DNA from: Lysobacterales bacterium
Lineage (GTDB): Bacteria > Pseudomonadota > Gammaproteobacteria > Xanthomonadales > Marinicellaceae
NCBI GenBank assembly: GCA_027083915.1
Contig: JALWML010000011.1
Coordinates: 1-8,383, forward strand
DNA: 8,383 nucleotides
Direction: 5' to 3'
Shown: piece after piece, positions 1-6,932 of the stretch
Layout of the letters: each line of letters starts with the position of its first letter
How positions within the stretch are numbered: the first letter of the stretch is position 1
Translations under genes and position numbers: made by a program
Notes under the pieces: generated by a model
What the model saw: the letters and a program-made list of their open reading frames with translations, nothing else
Databases searched by the model: none
What the model was told of the DNA's origin: nothing

Positions 1-3000
1 ATCAACACGAATACCAACTTGACCTTGCCATTGAGAATTTACAGTACGTCTGCTTAAGTTACCCAAAACAGTGTCACGACCTGTAAAATCTAATACCGCA
101 CGACCTTGCTCATCATATCCAGTGATATTGGCTATATTAATTCCATCATTCCGTCCAGTATAAACTTGTCCCCAATCTTTATTCAATAGGTTACCTAAGT
201 TTTTAATTGATAAAAACAATTTTGCTCTAAAACGTCCCATTGCTGGCAATTCTTGTGAAATTTTCATATCCCACTGATTGATTCTTGGAGCTTTAAATAA
301 GTTCCTAGTTGGAATTTGTCCACGGAATTGATCAAGACCAGATTCTATCAAGAAAGCCTCAAATGCAGCTGTTTGTGATGGATCTCCCATTACATATTCT
401 CCAACATTTGGAACATAGAACAGGTCATTATCATCAACACCATCACCATTTATATCTTCACTGTATGTATAAGAATATGGTTCGCCATCTGTTGAACTCC
501 AAAATAAATCAACACGAGTAATAGTATCACCAAAGAAATTATTATTATAACTTGCTTGCATTGTGAAAGCATTACCAATTTGGTAGTTTGAAATACCTAC
601 TTCTTGCTCATTTGGATTAAATGACGGACGGTTATTCCAATTTGAAATAGCTCGTGAAGAAGTCCCTGTACTAACTTCTGAGGTAGAAGTATTTGTATAA
701 GAGCCTTTTATGTAAAAGTGCTCAGTAGATTTTTCTAAACTAATTGTTGCTCGTTTAGTATCACCTCTACCAGAGTTGCTCAATTCAATCACATTTCCAT
801 AATCAGGATTAGCGTTTGCAGTAGCTCCTGAAAATGTTAGAGGGTCTGCATAATAACTTAAACGACCATCGGGAAGAGTCCCTGTTGGTGCACCAAGATT
901 AATATTCTTATAAAAAATACCATCTTGCTGTTTAGTATATTCATATTCAAAAGTAGCCTGTAAACCATACCAAGGTAATTCAGCGTCTAATGCAATATTA
1001 GATTTGATTACTGTTGGTAAAGTAAAGCCTGGCGCTAATGTATCAACGTTTTGCTGAGGAGGATTTGCATTACCAGGTTCAACTTGACTAAATCCATCTG
1101 GAATATATGCCCCATCATAACCAAATATATTATAACTATTTACATTACCACCTGGATTTGAGAAAGGATTTGACAGCCATACATTCGCTGCTCCACCACT
1201 AAACACACCTATACCACCACGTAGTTGTAAATTCAATTCATCACTCATATCATAGTTAAAACCAATACGTGGTTGTATCACCGCTTCATTGACAACAACC
1301 TGATTGCTCTTGCCAAAGGCAGCTTGGAAACCAGGGTTTAATAAAGGCTTATCATTTGTTGATGGTTTATCATAACGCAAACCATACTGAACAGTTAATT
1401 TGTCATTAACCAACCAGTTATCTTGAATAAATAGTCCTGTGTTTGTCCATGACCAATCTGCCGCAGGAAATGGTTGCCCTGGTGTATTACCAATGTTATA
1501 TCTAAAGCTACGTACATTACCATTTATAAAATCATCTAAACTATTGAAAGAATAGTTTCCTAATGCATCGGATAAGAAAGTATTGAAAATATTATTTTCT
1601 TGAATATCAACGCCACCTTTTATTGTGTGATCACCAACAAAATAGTTGCCTTCTAAATAAAAGGTATTTGTTTCTGTTGATAAAGAGTTAGCATGTCTAA
1701 ATCTATCGCGACCAAAATAGACACTATCTCTATCAGGACCAACATTTCGAATTTCAACTTGGGCTAAATTGGATAAAGGACCACCTGAAATCCCTTGTGG
1801 AATTTTATCATATTGTGAAGTAGATATACGTAATTCAGTATTAAAATTATCTGACCAATCACTGTACAAGTTTAATGCATAAGTTTCAGTTTCATAATGA
1901 TTTGTATACCAGTTAGAATCAAAAGAACGACGATTACTTCTAATGTTATTCAATCTTGGACTATTATCCTCATTTGTATTATATTTAATTGAAGCTCTAT
2001 GATTATCATTAATCAACCAATCAATTTTTAATAATAAATTTTGCTTAGTTTCATCAAGCTCTCCAAGTGATGCAAATGAGCCAACATCAATTCCATATGC
2101 ATCCCTAGCTGCATCGCTTACAGATTGCATAACTGAATCAGGAACACCAGAAGAATTTGCAACACTAGTTCTTGAAGTGTCTTCCGCACCAATAAAGAAG
2201 AATAATTTATCTTTAATGATTGGTCCTCCTAAAGTAGCACTGATTTGAGTATTAGTAAATTTACTTAAACTTCTGGTAAAATCTTCATCACCATATTGGT
2301 AATTCAGTGAACCTGTAAACTCATTAGTACCACTCTTAGTAACTGCATTAATACTAGCACCAGTAAAGTTTGATAACGTCACATCATAAGGAGAGAGCTG
2401 AACATTTAGTTGTTCAATTGTATCCAAATTAAATGGCTGACCTAAACCAGCAAACCCATTAGCTTCCAAACCGAACGGATCGTTTGCGCCCACACCATCA
2501 ATTGAGAAGTTATTTGAGCGATTATTTACACCTGATACAGAAAAACCACCAAATTCTCTTATGTTAATTCTTGAATCTAATCTTAAGAAGTCAGTGACAT
2601 CTCTAGATATTGTTGGGGAGTTTTGTAATGTCTCTGTTCCGATAGAAACACCAGAACCCATATTGTCTGCACTAAATACGGATTGTGTAACAGAGCCAAA
2701 GACAACGACTTCTTCAATGTCTGTTGATTCCGCGGCTATAGCCACATCAACTGATTTGATATCACCAAGCGTTAAATATATATCGTCTTGTTTACCTGAG
2801 GCATAACCGTTATTGCTTACAGAAACCGTATAAGGTCCACCAACACGTAAACCACGTGCTTGGTAATTACCTTCACTGTTAGTCGTTAATGTCTTAGTCG
2901 CGCCTGTTGTGGTATTTTTGATGACCACAGTAGCACCAGCTAAAGCATTTCCATCAGAATCAACAACCGTACCACGAATGGCAGAAGCTGTATTCTGTGC

Positions 3001-3075
3001 GTAAGATACGCTCACAGCCAGCAAACTCATCAGTAATGAGATGGCTAACCATGTAAATCGCTTATTATTTTTCAT
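1..3075 (-). CDS. Oar-like TonB-dependent outer-membrane receptor (3' end cut by window edge)
   Basis: This frame stays open for 1025 codons from the ATG at 3075 to the left edge. Residues 1-26 form a Sec signal peptide (cleavage likely at SYA/QN). A carboxypeptidase-regulatory-like beta domain covers about 32-115 (IRGTVVDSDG through the GNY and GYASG region). A TonB-box-like EEVVVFGS lies at 121-128. The plug, about 130-255, carries SIDGVGANDPFG (191-202) and GASINAVTKSGTNEFTG (239-255), a layout typical of Oar-type receptors. The rest is a beta-barrel rich in aromatic, Asn and Gly residues. An acidic loop, DINGDGVDDND (874-884), resembles a calcium-binding loop. The last visible residues, WQGQVGIRVD, look like the final barrel strand, so only a few residues are probably missing. 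Oar of Myxococcus is linked to TonB-dependent export of a protease, whereas most relatives are assumed to be importers. The substrate here cannot be told. The start is supported by a strong Shine-Dalgarno. Confidence 0.93.
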   Translation of the reverse strand, partial: MKNNKRFTWLAISLLMSLLAVSVSYAQNTASAIRGTVVDSDGNALAGATVVIKNTTTGATKTLTTNSEGNYQARGLRVGGPYTVSVSNNGYASGKQDDIYLTLGDIKSVDVAIAAESTDIEEVVVFGSVTQSVFSADNMGSGVSIGTETLQNSPTISRDVTDFLRLDSRINIREFGGFSVSGVNNRSNNFSIDGVGANDPFGLEANGFAGLGQPFNLDTIEQLNVQLSPYDVTLSNFTGASINAVTKSGTNEFTGSLNYQYGDEDFTRSLSKFTNTQISATLGGPIIKDKLFFFIGAEDTSRTSVANSSGVPDSVMQSVSDAARDAYGIDVGSFASLGELDETKQNLLLKIDWLINDNHRASIKYNTNEDNSPRLNNIRSNRRSFDSNWYTNHYETETYALNLYSDWSDNFNTELRISTSQYDKIPQGISGGPLSNLAQVEIRNVGPDRDSVYFGRDRFRHANSLSTETNTFYLEGNYFVGDHTIKGGVDIQENNIFNTFLSDALGNYSFNSLDDFINGNVRSFRYNIGNTPGQPFPAADWSWTNTGLFIQDNWLVNDKLTVQYGLRYDKPSTNDKPLLNPGFQAAFGKSNQVVVNEAVIQPRIGFNYDMSDELNLQLRGGIGVFSGGAANVWLSNPFSNPGGNVNSYNIFGYDGAYIPDGFSQVEPGNANPPQQNVDTLAPGFTLPTVIKSNIALDAELPWYGLQATFEYEYTKQQDGIFYKNINLGAPTGTLPDGRLSYYADPLTFSGATANANPDYGNVIELSNSGRGDTKRATISLEKSTEHFYIKGSYTNTSTSEVSTGTSSRAISNWNNRPSFNPNEQEVGISNYQIGNAFTMQASYNNNFFGDTITRVDLFWSSTDGEPYSYTYSEDINGDGVDDNDLFYVPNVGEYVMGDPSQTAAFEAFLIESGLDQFRGQIPTRNLFKAPRINQWDMKISQELPAMGRFRAKLFLSIKNLGNLLNKDWGQVYTGRNDGINIANITGYDEQGRAVLDFTGRDTVLGNLSRRTVNSQWQGQVGIRVD

Positions 3076-3085
3076 ATTAAAAGCA

Positions 3086-3092
3086 CCCTTCT
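3086..3092 (-). promoter_or_regulatory. Shine-Dalgarno of the TonB-dependent receptor
   Basis: On the minus strand the sequence AGAAGGG lies about 10 nt upstream of the ATG at 3075. It is the only strong Shine-Dalgarno in the window. It fixes the receptor start and suggests efficient translation compared with the neighbouring genes. Confidence 0.75.
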
Positions 3093-3126
3093 TTAGTTAA
3101 ATTAAGTTAAAAACATTCATGGAAAA

Positions 3127-3156
3127 TTGACACTCACTCACATCACGTTCCATAAT
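3127..3156 (+). promoter_or_regulatory. Candidate sigma70 promoter reading toward the phosphatase-kinase unit
   Basis: A perfect -35 hexamer TTGACA (3127-3132) is followed after 18 bp by CATAAT (3151-3156), five of six matches to the -10 consensus. Transcription would start near 3163 and give a leader of about 130 nt before the phosphatase ATG at 3297. No better-matching pair was found closer to that gene, although AT-rich -10-like words occur there (for example TAAAAT at 3267-3272). The site is nearer the receptor start than the phosphatase start, so RNA polymerase bound here could also affect transcription of the receptor. Confidence 0.5.
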
Positions 3157-3164
3157 CTTGTCCA

Positions 3165-3192
3165 TTTTCGCATACGTGGGCGTATCGTAAAA
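3165..3192. promoter_or_regulatory. Imperfect 28-bp palindrome, candidate operator or 5' leader hairpin
   Basis: The arms are TTTT (3165-3168) and ATACG (3172-3176), then a TGGG centre (3177-3180), then CGTAT (3181-3185) and AAAA (3189-3192). Three symmetric mismatched positions lie between the paired blocks. The element sits near the middle of the divergent intergenic region and starts within a few bases of the predicted start point of the promoter at 3127-3156. That is a position where a repressor would block initiation. As RNA it would form only a weak hairpin with a 5-bp core, so a DNA operator reading is more likely. No regulator family is assigned. Confidence 0.4.
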
Positions 3193-3296
3193 GAGATTTG
3201 TGAAAGTTTCGTTAAATATCAAAACAATTCTATATATTTTAACTAATTTAGGCGATACTAGGCTTTTAAAATATCATTTCAGCTAATAAAATCATT

Positions 3297-4637
3297 ATGT
3301 TTAAAATCATTCTTTTATTACTTCTTACCTCCTCAAACCTGATTGCCTCAACACTAAAATCAGGGCCAATGCTTGGACATACTGCTTTACGTGGTGCAAA
3401 TATCTGGATAGAAACCAGCAAACCGAGTATGGTAAAAATAAAATACTGGGAAAAAGGCAAAAGCAAACATTCCAAACAACTCGTAACAAAAACCCTCTCT
3501 AGCAACTATAACATGCATACTTTTAAGCTTTCGGGTTTAGAACCTGGTTTAACTTACCATTACCAATTATGGGTTGACAAAAAACCAGTTCAGAAGAAAA
3601 AAGATTTTTTTAGCTTTAAAACCCAAGAGTTATGGATGTGGCGTCGTGATGCACCAGATTTCACTGTTTTAACCGGCTCGTGTAATTTTGAAAATGAAGA
3701 GGCTCACGATCGAGCGGGCACTCCTTATGGTGGCGGTTATGAGATATTTGACACCATTGCCGAACAAAATGCAGATATGATGTTATGGCTTGGTGATAAC
3801 TGGTATTACCGTGAAGTGGATTTTGATGCGGAACAAAATATGATTTACCGTGCCAGCAAAGATAAAGGACGAGATTTTTTACAACCTATTTTCAGAAAAT
3901 TCCCCAACTATGCCATTTGGGATGATCATGATTTTGGACCTGACAACAGTGGCGGCTATTTTATTCATAAAGCCAAAAGCCTTGATATATTCAAAAAAAC
4001 TTGGGCAAATCCCAGTTATGGTATGCCAGAAACACCAGGAACATTTACCAAAGTACGTTTTAATGATGTAGATTTCTTTTTATTGGATGACAGATACCAT
4101 CGCAGCAATGAAAATTTGCCTGATGGGCCAAACAAACACATGTACGGCGATGCTCAATTATTATGGTTAAAAAACCAATTAGTTGCATCACGTCAACCAT
4201 TTAAATTTATTGTAGGTGGCAACCAGATGTTAAATGACTACCACAAGTGGGAAGGTTGGGATAAATACCGCCATGAGCGCGATGCTTTTTTAAAATGGCT
4301 GGATGATGCAAAAATCGAAGGGGTTGTTTTTTTAAGTGGTGACAAACACCATACCGAAATGCTAAAAATTCCACGTAAAGATGCTTATCCACTTTACGAA
4401 CTGACTTGCTCACCTTTTACTGCAGGCACTCATGAGAAATGGTTGGGTGACGAACGCAAAAAACCAACTCTCATCCAAGAAACACTTGTGGGTGTTAAAA
4501 ATTTTTGTAAGTTAAACTTTTCAGGAAATAAACAAGAACGTAGTCTGACAATTGAATCATATAATATTGAAGGTCAAAAACTCTGGACAAAAACATTAAC
4601 GAAAGATGACTTAACCTACCCAAAAAATGGTGATTAA
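3297..4637 (+). CDS. Secreted PhoD-like alkaline phosphatase/phosphodiesterase
   Basis: The 446-residue product matches the PhoD-like metallophosphatase architecture. Residues 1-18 are a short hydrophobic Sec-type signal peptide (MFKIILLLLL...IAS). Residues about 22-110 form the Ig/fibronectin-like PhoD N-terminal domain, ending LEPGLTYHYQLWVD...FSFKT. The metallophosphatase domain follows with GSC (127-129), WLGDNWYYRE (164-173), WDDHDFGPDN (208-217), DDRYHR (264-269), GGNQ (307-310) and SGDKHHTE (347-354). These supply the Asp, His and Asn metal ligands expected of the fold. Family members hydrolyse phosphomonoesters and diesters in the periplasm or outside the cell; the real substrate is unknown. 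The N-terminus lacks the twin-arginine motif known from Bacillus PhoD. Its 3' end overlaps the downstream kinase by 11 nt, so the two are very likely one transcript. No clear Shine-Dalgarno precedes the ATG; the signal peptide supports this start. Confidence 0.92.
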   Translation: MFKIILLLLLTSSNLIASTLKSGPMLGHTALRGANIWIETSKPSMVKIKYWEKGKSKHSKQLVTKTLSSNYNMHTFKLSGLEPGLTYHYQLWVDKKPVQKKKDFFSFKTQELWMWRRDAPDFTVLTGSCNFENEEAHDRAGTPYGGGYEIFDTIAEQNADMMLWLGDNWYYREVDFDAEQNMIYRASKDKGRDFLQPIFRKFPNYAIWDDHDFGPDNSGGYFIHKAKSLDIFKKTWANPSYGMPETPGTFTKVRFNDVDFFLLDDRYHRSNENLPDGPNKHMYGDAQLLWLKNQLVASRQPFKFIVGGNQMLNDYHKWEGWDKYRHERDAFLKWLDDAKIEGVVFLSGDKHHTEMLKIPRKDAYPLYELTCSPFTAGTHEKWLGDERKKPTLIQETLVGVKNFCKLNFSGNKQERSLTIESYNIEGQKLWTKTLTKDDLTYPKNGD

Positions 4638-6159
4638 AAAAGAAAACCTTAAAAACAACGAACAAACTAGCGTTCGTTATCTAAATTTATTTCGCCTATT
4701 GCTTAGTTTTTTCTTTTTTTCGATAATTTTTAAAAAATTTGGCAGTATAGTTGGAATAACTTACACACTTGACATTGCTAGGTTTATAGCCAGTTTATAC
4801 TTAGCAATTTCCTTGCTGGTTTGGATAATTTCACTTTTTACCAAGAAACACACTTTGTTCATTGGTTTATTTGCACTCATCTTAGATTTGCCCTTCATCA
4901 TTTCCTTAACCCTACTATTTAATGGATTAGAAAATGGTTGGGCACTACTTCCTGTTATCACCATTGGTTCATTTTCAATACTTAACCACAAATCTTTTTC
5001 TATTTTCACCATGCCGTTATTGGCAACCACCTTATTGTTAGTTTTACCTTACGTACTCAAATTAAATTATAGCCACATTCATTTATCCACTATTTTTCTC
5101 TATGCCCTAATCTATTTTGGCATTGCTTTGGTTGGTATTCGACAATCACAAGCTTATAACTTATCCTTATTATTAACGCAAAGACAAAAGAAAAGAATAT
5201 CCAACCTCTCAAGAATCAATGAATTAATCATTGATCAAATCAACTCGGGAGTCGTGGTTTTTAATCGAGAATACAACATAGTACAGATTAACAAAATAGC
5301 TCAAGGAATTGTTCGCTCACAAACGGACAAAAAACTTCCAATGCCATTAATTAAATCCATTGTTGCCACACCAAAAGATAAAAAAGAATTCAAAACAACA
5401 TTATTTGGCGATGATATTTTAGTCAAAATTGTAACGCTAGAAGAACAAGCCAACACCCGACTTTTAATAATCGACCAACAATCAGAATTAAATAAAAAAT
5501 CACAACAAATTGAACTCGCAAATCTTGGGCAACTTTCAGCCACCATAGCTCATGAGATACGCAACCCTTTAGCTGCCATCTATTCTGCTTCAGAATTACT
5601 TAATGAGTCTGACGCAATCAAAGACGAAGACAAAGAACTAACCGACATAATTATTCACCAAGTTAAACGCTCAAACCGTATAATTGAAGATGTATTGTTG
5701 ATGTCAAAAAACCACATTGCCAATCAAAAGACATTTGATATAATTGAAAAAATCACAAGATTTAAAACGAGTTACTGCCAACAAAATGAAATCGATCCCA
5801 ATCAAATAATGTTAGATTTTAGGGAAAAGTTAGCACGAGTCACTTTTGATGGCTCTCACCTTTCACAACTACTCTGGAATCTAACTGAAAATGCATTCAA
5901 ACACGGCACTAACAACAAGGTTATCATAAAAGTATTTAAAGACAGAAATCATACAGTTGTCGACATTCTTAATGAAGGACAAGCATTTGATGCTATTGTC
6001 GAAGATAATTTATTTACGCCTTTTTTTACTACACACACACAAGGCACTGGACTTGGATTATTCATTTGTCGAGAAATGTGCAAATCCAATAATGCTAAAC
6101 TTGAATACCTAAGAGAAGAGCCTTTTCATGTCTTTAGATTACATTTTTCAACAACTTAA
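4627..6159 (+). CDS. PilS/NtrB-like membrane sensor histidine kinase, orphan, with degenerate G1 box
   Basis: A 510-residue inner-membrane kinase. About six TM segments fill residues 18-172, followed by a linker and a PAS-like domain (about 196-285, starting INELIIDQINSGVVVFNREYN). The HisKA domain has its phosphoacceptor in HEIRNP (H309). In the ATPase domain the N box NLTENAFKHG (418-427), the F-box-like TPFFTT (464-469) and the G2 box GTGLGLFICRE (473-483) are intact. The G1 position reads ILNEGQAFD (447-455), without the usual D-x-G-x-G. The layout resembles PilS, the type IV pilus sensor, but no PilR-type regulator follows; the next gene is convergent folB. The start overlaps the phosphatase gene, suggesting translational coupling; no distinct Shine-Dalgarno is seen and the next in-frame Met is far downstream. 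Function as a kinase is likely. The signal and partner are unknown, so the symbol pilS is not assigned. Confidence 0.9.
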   Translation: MVIKKENLKNNEQTSVRYLNLFRLLLSFFFFSIIFKKFGSIVGITYTLDIARFIASLYLAISLLVWIISLFTKKHTLFIGLFALILDLPFIISLTLLFNGLENGWALLPVITIGSFSILNHKSFSIFTMPLLATTLLLVLPYVLKLNYSHIHLSTIFLYALIYFGIALVGIRQSQAYNLSLLLTQRQKKRISNLSRINELIIDQINSGVVVFNREYNIVQINKIAQGIVRSQTDKKLPMPLIKSIVATPKDKKEFKTTLFGDDILVKIVTLEEQANTRLLIIDQQSELNKKSQQIELANLGQLSATIAHEIRNPLAAIYSASELLNESDAIKDEDKELTDIIIHQVKRSNRIIEDVLLMSKNHIANQKTFDIIEKITRFKTSYCQQNEIDPNQIMLDFREKLARVTFDGSHLSQLLWNLTENAFKHGTNNKVIIKVFKDRNHTVVDILNEGQAFDAIVEDNLFTPFFTTHTQGTGLGLFICREMCKSNNAKLEYLREEPFHVFRLHFSTT

Positions 6160-6170
6160 TTGTGTTGAAA
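6146..6170. terminator. Small stem-loop across the convergent stop codons, possible weak bidirectional terminator
   Basis: TTTCAACA (6146-6153) and TGTTGAAA (6163-6170) form a perfect 8-bp stem around a 9-nt loop that contains the overlapping stop codons of the kinase and folB. The position suits a bidirectional terminator. The stem is AT-rich and no strong U-tract follows it on either strand, so efficiency is doubtful. Confidence 0.35.
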
Positions 6171-6512
6171 TTGAGTCAATTCAAATCGGACAGTATGAGC
6201 GTGCTCTAATGCTCGCGGCTTAGAAATATTAACTCGCACAGAAAATACACTATCGTTTGATAGCACCCTCTTTGCAATTGCTTTAGCCAGAGCTTCAAGC
6301 AAATGGAATTTAGATTCTCTAACAAATTGATGTATATCTAAACAAATCTTATGGTAATCTAATGCATGTTCGATGTTATCAGAATCACAGGCTTGTGAAG
6401 CATCATACTGTAATTCTAAGTCAATTAAAAGAGGTTGTTTTTTAATTCTTTCTTGTGCATAAACACCAATTATCGCATCAATAGCAATTTGTTCAATAAC
6501 TATTTTTTCCAT
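6156..6512 (-). CDS. folB: Dihydroneopterin aldolase
   Basis: The 118-residue protein is of normal length for FolB, which converts 7,8-dihydroneopterin to 6-hydroxymethyl-dihydropterin plus glycolaldehyde in cytosolic folate synthesis. It aligns by eye along its whole length with E. coli FolB: IEQIAIDAIIGVYAQE (6-21) matches the IGVY...E segment, LDYHKI (51-56) carries the conserved Tyr53, FHLLEALAKAIA (69-80) carries Glu73, and VNISKPRALEHA (94-105) carries the conserved Lys98. It is the last gene of a minus-strand cluster, 7 nt after the lipoprotein gene, and no convincing Shine-Dalgarno precedes its ATG, so it may depend on translation from upstream. Its TAA overlaps the TAA of the convergent kinase gene in a shared TTAA. 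No other folate gene is nearby. Confidence 0.93.
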   Translation of the reverse strand: MEKIVIEQIAIDAIIGVYAQERIKKQPLLIDLELQYDASQACDSDNIEHALDYHKICLDIHQFVRESKFHLLEALAKAIAKRVLSNDSVFSVRVNISKPRALEHAHTVRFELTQFQHN

Positions 6513-6519
6513 ACGACGT

Positions 6520-6924
6520 CTATAACTTTGGAAGCCCTGAAGTAAGCAACCAACGCTTCAAGTCTTCATTGTATTGCCACGATTGGTGGTCATAAATTGT
6601 CTTTGTGCGATTGTTATGTATGTTATATAATTGAATTTCAACATCTTGCAGAATGACATCTTCTGATGCACCTGGTGCAATGGGTGATTCAGAGTAACGA
6701 CTGACCTTAAATTGTTTTAATTTTTCAAGCTCAAAACGTGTTGGTTGAATAGTTTCGATTTTTGGATCTAAAAAACGCACTGCAGCATCAAAATTTGCCC
6801 ACCGAATGGTTGCTGCGTATTTATAAAGCGTATCATCTAAACTGCGTTTTTTTGTTGATTTACCACTGCCACACGAACTTAATGATAAAATCAATACGAA
6901 AGAGATGAAGAGTAACTTTTTCAT
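6520..6924 (-). CDS. Small outer-membrane lipoprotein of unknown function
   Basis: The 134-residue product begins MKKLLFISFVLILSLSSCGS: a type II signal peptide with lipobox LSSC and acylated Cys18. Gly at +2 predicts sorting to the outer membrane by the Lol pathway, with no Asp retention signal. The mature part is a compact domain with a helical start (DDTLYKYAATIRWANFDAAVRFLDP, about 30-54) followed by probable beta strands and a C-terminal YDHQSWQYNEDLKRWLL (110-126). Helix-then-sheet with this Trp-rich ending is suggestive of an NTF2/SnoaL-like or related small fold, but I do not recognise a named family. The upstream hotdog gene ends 8 nt before it, and a TAGGT next to that stop codon may act as its Shine-Dalgarno. 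It lies just before folB; the functional link is unclear. Confidence 0.85.
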   Translation of the reverse strand: MKKLLFISFVLILSLSSCGSGKSTKKRSLDDTLYKYAATIRWANFDAAVRFLDPKIETIQPTRFELEKLKQFKVSRYSESPIAPGASEDVILQDVEIQLYNIHNNRTKTIYDHQSWQYNEDLKRWLLTSGLPKL

Positions 6925-6932
6925 GGTACTAC

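Larger units (their letters stand above)
3094..3250. repeat. Near-identical inverted AT-rich repeat flanking the divergent control region
   Basis: The minus-strand reading of 3094-3112 is TTTTAACTTAATTTAACTA. The plus strand at 3237-3250 reads TTTTAACTAATTTA. The two agree over 14 positions if one T is skipped. They lie at the outer edges of the region between the receptor and the phosphatase, in opposite orientation. They may be paired protein-binding sites. The words are very AT-rich, so chance similarity is a real alternative. Confidence 0.25.

Noticed and set aside
309..521. Plus-strand open frame with a His-rich stretch
   Set aside because: The His run comes from reading the antisense of the Asp/Gly-rich acidic loop of the receptor in another frame, not from a metal-binding protein.
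2561..2806. Open frame of 81 codons on the plus strand
   Set aside because: It lies opposite the plug and N-terminal domain coding sequence of the TonB-dependent receptor, whose translation is clearly the real one; the plus-strand product has no recognisable features.
3131..3146. CACTCACTCACATCAC short repeat
   Set aside because: It is a minor CACT repetition inside the promoter spacer, too short for a meaningful tandem repeat.
4761..5546. Minus-strand open frames inside the histidine kinase gene
   Set aside because: They are antisense to well-supported TM and PAS segments and have no ribosome-binding site or domain signal.
4627..6159. Assigning the symbol pilS
   Set aside because: Architecture is PilS-like, but there is no adjacent pilR, the context is a phosphatase gene and the G1 box is changed, so pilus control is not supported.
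6165..6184. Near-palindrome TTGAAATTGAGTCAATTCAA just after the kinase stop
   Set aside because: It lies in the folB C-terminal codons, needs a bulged base and has no U-tract, so it is not convincing as a terminator.
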